DNA from: Allobosea sp.
GTDB lineage: Bacteria > Pseudomonadota > Alphaproteobacteria > Rhizobiales > Beijerinckiaceae
NCBI RefSeq assembly: GCF_030694325.1
Contig: NZ_JAUXYO010000297.1
Coordinates: forward strand, 1-43,387
DNA length: 43,387 nucleotides
Direction of reading: 5' to 3'
Part shown: positions 16,906-24,701 of the stretch, in pieces
How positions within the stretch are numbered: position 1 is the first letter of the stretch
Layout: each line of letters starts with the position of its first letter
Made by a program: the position numbers and the translations under genes
The notes under the pieces: generated by a model
The model's database searches: none
The model's input: only the letters and a program-made list of their open reading frames with translations
Told to the model about the DNA's origin: nothing

Positions 16906-17685
16906 ATGCCCGACACGACCGCCAAGCCCGACAGCACGGCCCAGAAGAACTCGCCCTCCTACCGCCTGGCGGCGCTCGACCCCGACTTCATCCTCGGCGA
17001 TTCGACGCGGGGCGCCCGCTTCATGCTCGAATACCAGAAGGCCGAGGACCATTTGCGCGCCCGCGGCATCCTCTCGACGGTCGTCGTCTTCGGCTCGGCG
17101 CGGGTGCGGGAGGGTGATCCCTGGTACGAGGCGGCGCGCGCCTTTGGCCGCCTCGCCTCGGAGCGCGGCGGGGCGCTGGCACCCGGCGATCTCGGGCGCG
17201 ACCATGTCATCGCCACCGGCGGCGGGCCGGGCATCATGGAGGCGGCCAATCGCGGCGCGACGGAGGCCGGCGCGCTCTCGATCGGCTTCAACATCACCCT
17301 GCCGCACGAGCAGGAGCCCAATGCCTGGTCGACGCCCGACCTCACCTTCCGCTTCCATTATTTCGCGATGCGCAAGATGCATCTGGCGATGCGGGCCTCG
17401 GCGCTGGTGGTCTTCCCCGGCGGCTTCGGCACGCTCGCCGAACTCTTCGAGATCCTGACGCTGGTCCAGACGGGCAAGATGCGCCCTGTCCCGATCGTGC
17501 TCTATGACCGCGCCTATTGGCAGGCGCTGCTGAACCTCGAGGTGATGGCGCAAGCGGGGCTGATCCGGGCCGAGGATATGGCCCTGTTCGCCTATGCGGA
17601 TACGCCGGAGGAGGCGTATGCCCGCATCGTCGAGGGCGCGGGCGACAACTGGCGGCCGGCGACGGAGGATGACGTGCAGACTTGA
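16906..17685 (+). CDS. LOG-family protein (cytokinin riboside 5'-monophosphate phosphoribohydrolase-like)
   Basis: This 259-residue Rossmann-fold protein carries both LOG signatures: GGGPGIMEAANRGA (105-118) and PGGFGTLAE (171-179), with MRK (155-157) between them. Family members cleave the N-glycosidic bond of nucleoside monophosphates, either to release cytokinins or as general nucleotide phosphoribohydrolases. The N-terminal 55 residues are longer than in the shortest bacterial LOG proteins, giving a type II-like size. The start follows the Sco gene by 31 bases on the same strand. A palindromic repeat variant lies just after the stop codon, then the terminator of the convergent rplT. Confidence 0.9.
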   Translation: MPDTTAKPDSTAQKNSPSYRLAALDPDFILGDSTRGARFMLEYQKAEDHLRARGILSTVVVFGSARVREGDPWYEAARAFGRLASERGGALAPGDLGRDHVIATGGGPGIMEAANRGATEAGALSIGFNITLPHEQEPNAWSTPDLTFRFHYFAMRKMHLAMRASALVVFPGGFGTLAELFEILTLVQTGKMRPVPIVLYDRAYWQALLNLEVMAQAGLIRAEDMALFAYADTPEEAYARIVEGAGDNWRPATEDDVQT

Positions 17686-17692
17686 GCATCCA

Positions 17693-17770
17693 CGTCATGC
17701 TCGGGCGAAGATCCGAGCATCTGCTGAACCAGACTCTCGGGTCTTCGCTTCGCTACGCCCGAGAATGACG
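17693..17770. repeat. Palindromic intergenic repeat, diverged copy 4
   Basis: The ends CGTCATGCTCGGGC (from 17693) and GCCCGAGAATGACG (17757-17770) are imperfect inverted copies. The right half, CGGGTCTTCGCTTCGCTACG, closely matches the right half of copy 1 near 1551-1570, so this is a variant of the same family that has lost the GGATCC core. It lies between the convergent LOG-family gene and rplT, next to the rplT terminator. Confidence 0.7.
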
Positions 17771-17784
17771 ACAGTGAGTCAACG

Positions 17785-17816
17785 AAAAAAGGCCGGCATC
17801 GCTGCCGGCCTCTTTG
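17785..17816 (-). terminator. Rho-independent terminator of rpmI-rplT
   Basis: Read on the minus strand there is a perfect 8-base stem GGCCGGCA/TGCCGGCC (17791-17798 and 17803-17810) with a 4-base loop, followed by six T residues (17785-17790). It lies 24 bases past the rplT stop codon. This is the cleanest intrinsic terminator in the window. Confidence 0.9.
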
Positions 17817-17839
17817 GTATCTCGTTTCAGCCAGAAAGC

Positions 17840-18220
17840 TCAGGCAGCCTGGGCCTGCGGCTCGGCGGCCAGCGCGGCCTTGACCGCCTCGACCACCGCC
17901 GTGAAGGAGGCGGCGTCGTCGATGGCCATCGCCGACAGGGTCTTGCGGTCGAGTTCGATGCCGGCCTTGTGCAGGCCGTTGATGAACATCGAGTAGACTA
18001 GGCCGTGCTCACGCACCGCCGCGTTCAGCCGCTGGATCCAGAGCGCGCGGAAGGAGCGCTTCTTGTTCTTGCGGTCGCGATAGGCGTACTGCATCGAGCG
18101 ATCGACGGCCGCCTTGGCGGCGCGGATCGTATTCTTGCGGCGGCCATAGAAGCCCTTGGCGGCCTTGAGTGTCTTCTTGTGCTTGGCATGGGACGTTACG
18201 CCCCGTTTCACGCGAGCCAT
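17840..18220 (-). CDS. rplT: 50S ribosomal protein L20
   Basis: The 126-residue basic protein starts [19 protein letters not shown] and contains [20 protein letters not shown] and [19 protein letters not shown], the standard L20 sequence. It binds 23S rRNA early in large-subunit assembly. It is slightly longer than the usual 118 residues because of an Ala/Gln-rich tail (AEPQAQAA). A CGGAGA ribosome-binding site precedes the ATG. It is 28 bases downstream of rpmI and ends in a strong intrinsic terminator, so pheS, which follows on the same strand 2.9 kb away, is a separate transcription unit here. Confidence 0.98.
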   Translation of the reverse strand: MARVKRGVTSHAKHKKTLKAAKGFYGRRKNTIRAAKAAVDRSMQYAYRDRKNKKRSFRALWIQRLNAAVREHGLVYSMFINGLHKAGIELDRKTLSAMAIDDAASFTAVVEAVKAALAAEPQAQAA

Positions 18221-18248
18221 GTTCGATCTCCGGAAAGGTTAGGGGGCG

Positions 18249-18449
18249 TCAGCCGTTGGGGAGGAAATATTTCTTCACGTTGGCCGCATCGCCCTCGAAG
18301 AGGACGGCGGTGCCGCGGTGATTGCGGAGCTGCTTGTTGGTCCGCTTGATCATCCCGTGACGCTTTCCAGCCTGGGCGTAGAGCACCTTGCCGGTTCCGG
18401 TGATCTTGAACCGCTTCTTGGCGGCCGATTTCGTCTTGATCTTGGGCAT
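18249..18449 (-). CDS. rpmI: 50S ribosomal protein L35
   Basis: The 66-residue basic protein starts [20 protein letters not shown] and ends with the usual [17 protein letters not shown]. Length and sequence are typical of L35. GAGGAG lies 6 bases upstream of the ATG. It forms a two-gene unit with rplT. In many bacteria infC is directly upstream; here infC is about 5.7 kb further up on the same strand, with four unrelated genes in between. Confidence 0.98.
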   Translation of the reverse strand: MPKIKTKSAAKKRFKITGTGKVLYAQAGKRHGMIKRTNKQLRNHRGTAVLFEGDAANVKKYFLPNG

Positions 18450-18805
18450 TTTCGCTCCTCATAGGTCGCGAGCGCGCAAACGGCGCCGCTTCATGTTTGC
18501 TTGCGGGAAGCAAAGATCGACCGCCACGGCAGCCCTTATCAGCCGGGCGATCGAAGGCCGCGCGTATGACAGAAAAGGGCGGAGGTGGCAAGAGAGGCGC
18601 CGAGGCAGCAGGCGGGAGAGATCATCTCCCGCAGGCGAAGGCCGTGGCAACCTCGCGAGACGAACCAGCGCATTCGACCGGCACCCCCACCATCGACCTC
18701 GCCATCGTCCAGCAGATCGTCCGGCGACTTGATCGACAATCACGGTCGCAAGGCGCTAGTCTCTCAGGCCGGGGCGCTGGGGCCGGGCCATTGCGGGAGG
18801 TTTGC
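18450..18805. other. 356-base divergent non-coding region upstream of rpmI and the repeat protein
   Basis: Both flanking genes read outward, so promoters for rpmI-rplT (minus) and for the secreted repeat protein (plus) must lie here. I see a perfect small inverted repeat at 18496-18514. An open frame continues upstream of the 18806 start, but it lacks a signal peptide and has unusual composition, so I do not call it coding. No sigma-70 hexamer pair stands out clearly. Confidence 0.6.
18496..18514. promoter_or_regulatory. Inverted repeat in the rpmI-rplT leader
   Basis: TTTGCTT (18496-18502) pairs perfectly with AAGCAAA (18508-18514) across a 5-base loop, 47-65 bases upstream of the rpmI start. 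It could be a hairpin in the leader RNA through which L20 autoregulates the operon, or a DNA operator. The position suits the first reading, but I do not recognise a known L20-leader consensus. Confidence 0.4.
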
Positions 18806-19324
18806 ATGCGCAAGAATCCGACGGCGAAATCGCTCTTCCTGCTGCTCGCCTTCATGGCGGGCTTCATTCCTCCGATCCCGGGCATCGGATCGGCGGAGGC
18901 GCAGGTTCGCGGCAACCAGCAGGGCTCGGTCCAGAGGTCCGATCGCGGCAGCCGACCCCAGGTCAACCGCGGCCATGTCAATCGCGGGAATGTCAATCGC
19001 AGCCATGCCAACCGAGGCCATGTGAACCGAGGCCACGTGAACCGGGGGCATGTGAACCGAGGTCATGTGAACCGAGGACATGTCTACCGCGGCCATCGCG
19101 GCGGCACTGTTGTCCGGCACCACAGGCCCGCTCGCGTGGTTGTGGTCCATCCCCGTCGCCACTGGAATCGCGGCGGCGCCATCGCGGCCGGCGCGGCCGT
19201 GGGCTTCATCGCAGGGGCTGCGGCGGTGTCGTGGGCCGGGCAGCCGCCGCGTCCGGGCTATTGCTGGTTCTATACCACGCCGTCGCGGACGACCGGCTTC
19301 TGGGACTGGTGCCCGATCCGCTGA
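18806..19324 (+). CDS. Secreted His/Arg/Asn-rich protein with nine VNRGH pentapeptide repeats
   Basis: The 172-residue protein has a signal peptide (MRKNPTAKSLFLLLAFMAGF, then PPIPGIGSAEAQ before cleavage). Nine tandem five-residue units (VNRGH, VNRGN, VNRSH, ANRGH, VNRGH four times, VYRGH) cover residues about 53-97. A second basic His-rich stretch follows (VVRHHRPARVVVVHPRRHW), then a Gly/Ala zipper (GGAIAAGAAVGFIAGAAA). The end, YCWFYTTPSRTTGFWDWCP, resembles the C-terminus of many small exported proteins of Rhizobiales. Function is unknown; regularly spaced His and Arg suggest binding of metal ions or of an acidic polymer. The start at 18806 is fixed by the signal peptide, with GGGAGG upstream at about 9 bases. 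Confidence 0.8.
   Translation: MRKNPTAKSLFLLLAFMAGFIPPIPGIGSAEAQVRGNQQGSVQRSDRGSRPQVNRGHVNRGNVNRSHANRGHVNRGHVNRGHVNRGHVNRGHVYRGHRGGTVVRHHRPARVVVVHPRRHWNRGGAIAAGAAVGFIAGAAAVSWAGQPPRPGYCWFYTTPSRTTGFWDWCPIR
18962..19096 (+). repeat. Nine tandem 15-base repeats inside the VNRGH protein gene
   Basis: Units follow GTSAAYCGMGGNCAT. The middle units (19007-19081) are nearly identical at DNA level (GTGAACCGAGGNCAT) while outer ones have drifted, as expected if the array grows and shrinks in its centre by slippage. Being a multiple of three, length changes would keep the frame. Confidence 0.9.
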
Positions 19325-19332
19325 GCTTTCTC

Positions 19333-21912
19333 CTACTCCGCGGCCTGGATGAGCGCCGGCCCGCCCTCGCCCTGAAGCCGCGCGCCGAGGCGGTCGACAT
19401 CGAGCAGCATCAGCATGCCCGCCGGCTCGCCGCGGGCGTTGCGCGTGGCGACCACGCCGAGCGCGGGGACATCGGTCTTCGAGGTCAGGTCGCGCAGCGG
19501 CTGCAGTTCGGAGGTCGCGATCTCGGGGATGATGCCGAGCGCGTCGACGATGAGCCCGAGCGTGCGGCCGGCCGCGCGCACGATGACGATCTGCTGCTCC
19601 TCGGAGGAGGCGTCGGGGATGCCCAGCAGCCGGGCCAGACGCAGCACGGGCACGGGCTGGCCCTCATGCAGCTTGTAGCCGGCGAGCAGCCCGTCCCCCG
19701 CCTTCCTGGCCGAGGGCTTGAGCCCGGCGATGTCGACCGCCTCGACGACATCCCGCGCCGGGACGCCGAGCCAGTGCCGGCCGATATGGAAGGTCGCCAC
19801 CTCGAAGGCCTCGACCCCGTCGGCAGGCTTCTGCGCGGCCAGCGCCACCGAGGCGGCGCCCGCCGCCGGGCGGGCCACGTTGTCCGCCGCGACCTCGCCG
19901 AGCGGCACGGCGCAGATCGCCACGACATCGGCGCGGTGGCCGTCGCTGGTCTTGTATTCGCGATAGCCCTTCGAGAGCGCGGCGCCCACCGCCATATGCT
20001 TGCCCTCGAAGCTGCGAATGCCGGCGAGATCGCCGTCGCGCTCCAGCGCCGCCGCATCGATCGGAAGCGGGCTTTGCGCGCCCACGGGGAAGCGCGGATC
20101 ACTGGACGAGATGATCCGGCCATCGCCGCCCACCAGCAGCGTGAAGGCCCCCGCCAAGGCCGCGCCCTCCTCGTCGGTCGGCAGCGAATCGGCGAGGATC
20201 GCCGAAAATTGCGGAGTCGAGTCGAAGACGATGGCGATGCCGCCGAGCGCCCTGCCCCCGGCCGGGCTCTGAACCGCCGCGGTGTAGATCAGCGTCTCGG
20301 CCTCGCCATAGAGCAGGGTCGGCTCGAAGGCGGAGACGGCATAATGCTGGCCGGTGCGCAGGGCGAGCGTGCGTCCGACCCATTCGGCCTCGAGTCGCTG
20401 TCCGACGAGATGGGCCTGCGACGGCTGCGAGACGGCGACGACGACGCCCTGCGCATCGAACAGGATGAGATTGCTGTAGACGGTGTAGAGCGCGTTGATG
20501 GTGGCGAGAATCTCGCCGCAGAGCCGGCGGCCTTCGGGCGACGGCTCCGCCAGCACGCGGGCGAAGCTCGCATTCAGCGCCCACCAGCGGCAGTCATTGG
20601 CGCGCTCGTAGAGATTGCGGTCCATCACGTCGATGGCGAAGGCGGCGCGCGAGCGGCACTTCTCCATGATGGCGGCGACGACGGTGCGGTGGAGATCGCC
20701 GATCGAGGCGTCGCAGACGGCCTGCGTCTTGCGGCCGGCGCTGGAGATTTCCCAGAGCAGGATTTTCGAGAAGGCGGCATTGGCGGCGGTCGAGCCGGCC
20801 TGCCGGATCGAGCCGTTCCAGACGGAGCGGTTGAGATCGCCCTGGATCGCCGCCGCCTGGCGCGAGACATGGCGCAGTTCGGCCGAAAACAGCCCGGCCC
20901 GGCTGGTGACCGCCGCGAGCAGATCCTCGCCGATGCCCTTGCCGAGTTCGCCGTCGTCCTGGTCGAAGGCCGCCTCCAGCGGGATCAGCCCGAGACCGAG
21001 CCAGCCCGGCCCCATATAGCCCTGATAGCCCGACGTGCGGCAGGCCATGGCGAGATATTGCCGTCCCCCGAGGCGGATCACCGGGTCGCGCCCCTGCAGC
21101 GCGGAGGGCGAAAGCTTCAGCCCCGCCGGAAGCTGGATCGGGCAGGAGCCGGCGACGACGTCGCCGTCGGGCGAGACGCAGGCCAGCACGGTCCAGTCCT
21201 GTTCAGGCAGGAGCTTGCGGAAGATGCCCGCCATCTCGTCGGCCAGCCGGAAGACGAGAACGAGGACGCCGAGCGGGCGCTTGCCCGCATCCTCGACGCG
21301 CCAGGCATAGACCAGCGCGTTCTCGTCGGCGACGAAATCGATGGGGCCGTAATGCTCGACATAGGCGCCGCTCGAGGTCAGCGCCTCCGTGACGATCGGG
21401 TGCTGCGCCTCCTGCGCCGGATGCGGCGCGAGCCGGGCGCGGATCGCGCCCTCGCGGTCGATCAGCACGATGTCGGAATAAACCGAATACTTCGCGACAT
21501 AGTCCCGGAAGCGCGCCTCGATCGCGGCCCGGGCCTCGGGCGAGACCGGGGCCTCCAGCATCTCGCGGATGTCGGTGTCGGCGGCGAGGAAGCCGATGTC
21601 GGCCGTGCGCTCGAACAGATTGCGGACCAGCACGTCGATGGCGTTCTGCGCTTTTGTGCGCAGATCGGTCATCGCCTTGTCGCGGGTCTCCTTGGCGAGA
21701 TGGCCGAGCAGGCTGGCGGTCAGCGTCTCGAAGGCCGATCGCGTGCCCGACATCTCGGTGGCATTGCCGGAAAGCTGCCCGAGCAGCGTCAGCGTATCCC
21801 AAGAGGCCTGCAGCCGGTCGAAGACCTGGCGGTAGTCGTCGATCGCCCGCATGTGCCGGATCAGGCCGGCCAGCGCCGGATCGATCGCAGGTCCCGTCTG
21901 TAACGTCGGCAA
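19333..21912 (-). CDS. Soluble sensor protein with duplicated cache-like modules and a C-terminal CheW domain
   Basis: The 859-residue protein has no evident signal peptide or membrane helix. Residues about 80-160 (AIDVLVRNLFERTADIGFLA through YSVYSDIVLIDREGAI) and the middle of the chain (AIDVMDRNLYERANDCRWWA through YTVYSNLILFDAQGVV) are clearly duplicated, each followed by a cache-like ligand-binding region. The last about 150 residues form a CheW domain (FHIGRHWLGVPARDVVEAVD, QPVPVLRLARLLG, GLIVDALGII), which couples receptors to CheA kinase. It may act as a cytoplasmic signal-sensing adaptor in chemotaxis-like signalling. The start is TTG at 21912 with GGAGG 9 bases upstream; the first ATG would remove 20 residues. 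No other che genes are in the window. Confidence 0.82.
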   Translation of the reverse strand: MPTLQTGPAIDPALAGLIRHMRAIDDYRQVFDRLQASWDTLTLLGQLSGNATEMSGTRSAFETLTASLLGHLAKETRDKAMTDLRTKAQNAIDVLVRNLFERTADIGFLAADTDIREMLEAPVSPEARAAIEARFRDYVAKYSVYSDIVLIDREGAIRARLAPHPAQEAQHPIVTEALTSSGAYVEHYGPIDFVADENALVYAWRVEDAGKRPLGVLVLVFRLADEMAGIFRKLLPEQDWTVLACVSPDGDVVAGSCPIQLPAGLKLSPSALQGRDPVIRLGGRQYLAMACRTSGYQGYMGPGWLGLGLIPLEAAFDQDDGELGKGIGEDLLAAVTSRAGLFSAELRHVSRQAAAIQGDLNRSVWNGSIRQAGSTAANAAFSKILLWEISSAGRKTQAVCDASIGDLHRTVVAAIMEKCRSRAAFAIDVMDRNLYERANDCRWWALNASFARVLAEPSPEGRRLCGEILATINALYTVYSNLILFDAQGVVVAVSQPSQAHLVGQRLEAEWVGRTLALRTGQHYAVSAFEPTLLYGEAETLIYTAAVQSPAGGRALGGIAIVFDSTPQFSAILADSLPTDEEGAALAGAFTLLVGGDGRIISSSDPRFPVGAQSPLPIDAAALERDGDLAGIRSFEGKHMAVGAALSKGYREYKTSDGHRADVVAICAVPLGEVAADNVARPAAGAASVALAAQKPADGVEAFEVATFHIGRHWLGVPARDVVEAVDIAGLKPSARKAGDGLLAGYKLHEGQPVPVLRLARLLGIPDASSEEQQIVIVRAAGRTLGLIVDALGIIPEIATSELQPLRDLTSKTDVPALGVVATRNARGEPAGMLMLLDVDRLGARLQGEGGPALIQAAE

Positions 21913-22119
21913 GGGCAGGCGCCTCCGGTAGGCCGTCGCCCGCCGATACGGTACCGGACGAGGGACGCGCGCAACAAGGCGGGCCTCGTTGCGCGCGGAA
22001 GAAGATCACCAACTGCGCTGATTCGCATCCGCCCGAACAGGTGTTCGTGCTCAAATTTCGGTCAGAGGGCCCGCGCGAGCGGCGCCGCGACGCAGCTGCC
22101 TTTACGTTATCGACAGCAT

Positions 22120-23211
22120 TCAGCGCGCCCGATACACGAGCGGGAACTGCTCGGGCGTGCCCGCCTTGCCGTCGCAGGCCACCTTCTCGCGATACTCGAC
22201 CAGGACGAACTCGCCATCGGCCCCCACACGGTGGCGCTCATGGACCCCGCAGTCGCCCTCGCTGCGGCCGAGCGCGGTACCGGTGACGGTGCGGGTCTTC
22301 ACATTCCATTCCGGCGACATCAATTCGGCGGGCGCGCTCGTGCGCTTCTTGCCGGGAGGGGCCTTGAAGTTCAGGAAGCGGAGGTTCTGCGCCGGCTCCG
22401 GCAGGTAGACCAGCGCATAGACCGCGTTCGCCTGGATGTTGAAGCGCTGGCAGGGCAGTTCCCAGATCGCCGATTCCTCCGACATCTGGAAGCCGGTGAC
22501 GCCGGCCTTCAGCATCTCCGGGTCGCAGCCGAAGCGGCTCTTGAGCGTCGCCGGCAGCGTGCGCGGGATCTGGGCCGGCCTGACCGTGTAGCGGCTGAAG
22601 CTGCCGCCGGGATTGGAGGGAGGCGCCGCGGCGGCGGTCGCGGGCGGCGGTGCGGCAGGAGGCGGTGCGGCGATCGGCGCCATCATGCAGCCGGCTCCGC
22701 CCTTCACGGGCACGCGCGCCTGCTGCTTGCCGGCCATCGACACGGTCAGCGTTCCGCTCTCGATCTCGACCGCCTCGCCCTCGATCTCCCCAAGCTTGAG
22801 GTCGAGCACGGCAAAACCTTCATCGGCGCCGAGCCTGTAGAGTTGGTAGGGGTAGAGACCGTAGCCGCCGACCTTGCCGCCGGTCGCCACGCGCGTCATC
22901 GACAGGATCTTCTCGGCGACCTTGATGCGCGCCGGCTGGCGGGCGTGATTCTGGCCGGTCAGCGCTTCTGTGAAGATGAAGGCGTAGCGGTCCTTGTCGG
23001 GATCGCGGTTGGACTGCCACAGCGCGACAGAGCAGCCCTTCGAGCGGTCGACCTCGGCCTTGTCGAACAGTTTCAGGTCGAGCTTGGTCTCATCGGGCTT
23101 GGCCGGCGCCGGGCTCTGGGCGGGCGCGGGCGTCTGCGCCCCGATCGGTCCCGCTGACATTGCAGCCAGCACCAGCGCGGCCCACGCCGCCGCAACTCCG
23201 TTCGACCCCAT
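22120..23211 (-). CDS. DUF1176-family secreted protein
   Basis: The 363-residue protein has a signal peptide (AAAWAALVLAAMSAGPIGAQ) and then a Pro/Ala linker. Two parts follow, separated by a Pro/Ala-rich spacer near 195-220. The C-terminal part carries GRSEGDCGVHERHRVGADG and FVLVEYREKVACDGKAG, the conserved Cys/Gly pattern I associate with DUF1176 proteins of alpha- and gammaproteobacteria. Cysteines are spaced as disulfide pairs in the mature protein. Function is unknown; the protein should be periplasmic. GGGGGGA upstream of ATG 23211 supports that start. It is flanked by the CheW-like gene and a class II aldolase gene on the same strand, with gaps that suggest separate transcription. Confidence 0.8.
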   Translation of the reverse strand: MGSNGVAAAWAALVLAAMSAGPIGAQTPAPAQSPAPAKPDETKLDLKLFDKAEVDRSKGCSVALWQSNRDPDKDRYAFIFTEALTGQNHARQPARIKVAEKILSMTRVATGGKVGGYGLYPYQLYRLGADEGFAVLDLKLGEIEGEAVEIESGTLTVSMAGKQQARVPVKGGAGCMMAPIAAPPPAAPPPATAAAAPPSNPGGSFSRYTVRPAQIPRTLPATLKSRFGCDPEMLKAGVTGFQMSEESAIWELPCQRFNIQANAVYALVYLPEPAQNLRFLNFKAPPGKKRTSAPAELMSPEWNVKTRTVTGTALGRSEGDCGVHERHRVGADGEFVLVEYREKVACDGKAGTPEQFPLVYRAR

Positions 23212-23313
23212 CGCCAATCCCCCCGGCAGCGGCCGCGCCCGTGGCGGGCGTCGGCTTCCTCGCGGCACCCTAGTCAAGGACCGCGCCGGGGAGAACACGA
23301 AAGTGACGCTAGG

Positions 23314-24045
23314 TCAGATGCGCTCGATCCGCATCAGCGCTTCGAAATGCTTCTCTGACTGGAACACCAGGACCTGGCGCCATTCGCGGGCGGTCGCCTC
23401 AATCTCGGCGTCGGGAATGAGCTTCAACGGCCGGCCGGTCGACATGGCCAGGACCTGCTGGCGGCAGGCGCGTTCGAGAAAATAGAGGTCGTCGAAGGCG
23501 ACCGCGACGGAAGGGCCGCCGATGGTGACGCCGTGATGGGCGAGGAAGGTGATGTCGGCGCCCGCCTCGGCCTTGTTGGCGGCTACGATCGCCTCGCCCT
23601 CGCTCTCGTCCAGCGCCAGCCCGCCGAAATGGTCGACATAGAGCGTGCGGCCATGAAAGCGGCAGGCGGTCTGGTGCGCCATCTCGAGCCGCCCGCCCTC
23701 GACCATGGTCAGCGCGGTGGCATAGGGCATGTGGACGTGCAGAACCGCGACATGGCGCGGATTGGCCTTGTGGGCGGCGATGTGGATGTTGCGGGCGGTG
23801 GCCTCGACCTCGCCCTCCCCTTCCAGGACCTGGCCGCGTTCGTCGATCAGCAGCAGGTCGGACGGCCTCATCTCCGACCAGTGCACGCCATAGGGGTTGA
23901 TCAGGTAGCGCGTGCGGCCGTCGGGACCGTCGGGCAGAGCGACCGAGAAGTGATTGCAGATGCCCTCGTTCAGCTCGAACTTCGCGGCAAGGCGCAAGGC
24001 GGCGGCGAGATCGCGCCGCTGGCTGGTGATGGAAGACTGGGTCAT
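23314..24045 (-). CDS. Class II aldolase/adducin-family protein
   Basis: The 243-residue protein has the class II aldolase zinc-site pattern: VLHVHMPYATALT (His103, His105) and FLAHHGVTIGG (His170/His171), with NHFSVALPDG (31-40) and YLINPYGVHWSEM upstream. Members cleave or epimerise sugar phosphates (fuculose, ribulose phosphates), while others act as decarboxylases or dehydratases. This longer type, with a C-terminal FLERACRQQVLAMSTG helix, is common in Rhizobiales and its substrate is not known. I chose ATG 24045; the same frame extends upstream to 24147 without support. A hairpin and the infC gene lie upstream on the same strand. Confidence 0.85.
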   Translation of the reverse strand: MTQSSITSQRRDLAAALRLAAKFELNEGICNHFSVALPDGPDGRTRYLINPYGVHWSEMRPSDLLLIDERGQVLEGEGEVEATARNIHIAAHKANPRHVAVLHVHMPYATALTMVEGGRLEMAHQTACRFHGRTLYVDHFGGLALDESEGEAIVAANKAEAGADITFLAHHGVTIGGPSVAVAFDDLYFLERACRQQVLAMSTGRPLKLIPDAEIEATAREWRQVLVFQSEKHFEALMRIERI

Positions 24046-24109
24046 CGGCGTGGCGCTCGCGGTTCGGTTCGGTCGCCGTGACCCAAGCATCGCGGGGCCG
24101 GACATGACA

Positions 24110-24133
24110 AGGCCCGGCACTGGGGCCGGGCCT
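24110..24133 (-). terminator. Hairpin downstream of infC
   Basis: AGGCCCGGC (24110-24118) pairs perfectly with GCCGGGCCT (24125-24133) around a 6-base loop, starting 26 bases after the infC stop codon. On the minus strand it is followed by only a few T residues (TTGTC), so it is a weak intrinsic terminator or a Rho-assisted one. Confidence 0.6.
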
Positions 24134-24158
24134 GATGCCGATTGCATGGCGCGAGCGA

Positions 24159-24701
24159 CTAGCGCGGCGCCAGCACCATGACCATCTGGCGGCCTTCGAG
24201 CTGCCAGTCGCTCTCGACCTTCGCCTGCTCGGCGAGATCGGCCTTGACGCGCTCGAGCACCTTCACGCCGAGATCCTGATGGGCCATCTCGCGGCCGCGG
24301 AAGCGCAGGGTCACCTTGACCTTGTCGCCCTCCTCGAAGAAGCCGAGCATGGCCTTCATCTTGACGTCGTAGTCATGCTTGTCGATGCCCGGCCGCAGCT
24401 TGATCTCCTTGATCTCGATGGTGCGCTGCTTCTTGCGCGCCTCGGCGGCCTTCTTCTGCTCCAGGAAGCGGAAGCGGCCATAGTCGAGAATCTTGCAGAC
24501 CGGAGGCACGGAGTTGGGGGCGATCTCGACAAGGTCGAGACCGGCATCCTCGGCAATCTTCAATGCCTCGAAGAACGACACCACGCCACGATTGGCGCCG
24601 GTATCGTCGATGAGCTGGACCTCGCGAACGCCGCGGATGTCGCGGTTGGAGCGCGGACCGTCCTTGGTCGGGGTCGGGGCGGCACGGAAAGGACGACGAA
24701 T
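24159..24701 (-). CDS. infC: Translation initiation factor IF-3, with AUU start codon
   Basis: The 180-residue protein contains the IF-3 N-domain ([36 protein letters not shown]), the basic linker ([12 protein letters not shown]) and the C-domain ([34 protein letters not shown]). IF-3 keeps 30S subunits apart from 50S and rejects non-canonical start codons. No ATG, GTG or TTG fits the family start. Reading from ATT at 24699-24701 gives (M)RRPFRAAPT, with AGGAG (24711-24715) 9 bases upstream. AUU starts on infC are the known basis of IF-3 autoregulation. A longer frame from ATG 24758 ignores the Shine-Dalgarno and is unlikely. Confidence 0.95.
   Translation of the reverse strand: MRRPFRAAPTPTKDGPRSNRDIRGVREVQLIDDTGANRGVVSFFEALKIAEDAGLDLVEIAPNSVPPVCKILDYGRFRFLEQKKAAEARKKQRTIEIKEIKLRPGIDKHDYDVKMKAMLGFFEEGDKVKVTLRFRGREMAHQDLGVKVLERVKADLAEQAKVESDWQLEGRQMVMVLAPR

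Noticed and set aside
15120-16937. A minus-strand open frame antisense to the Sco block
   Set aside because: It reads through the palindromic repeat and three supported genes, and has no recognisable motif or good start.
18962-19096. CRISPR array
   Set aside because: Repeats are contiguous 15-base units without spacers and lie in a coding frame.
18802-21903. A plus-strand open frame of over 1000 codons across the VNRGH and sensor-CheW genes
   Set aside because: It is out of frame with the first gene and antisense to the second, and its composition is typical of a mirror frame in high-GC DNA.
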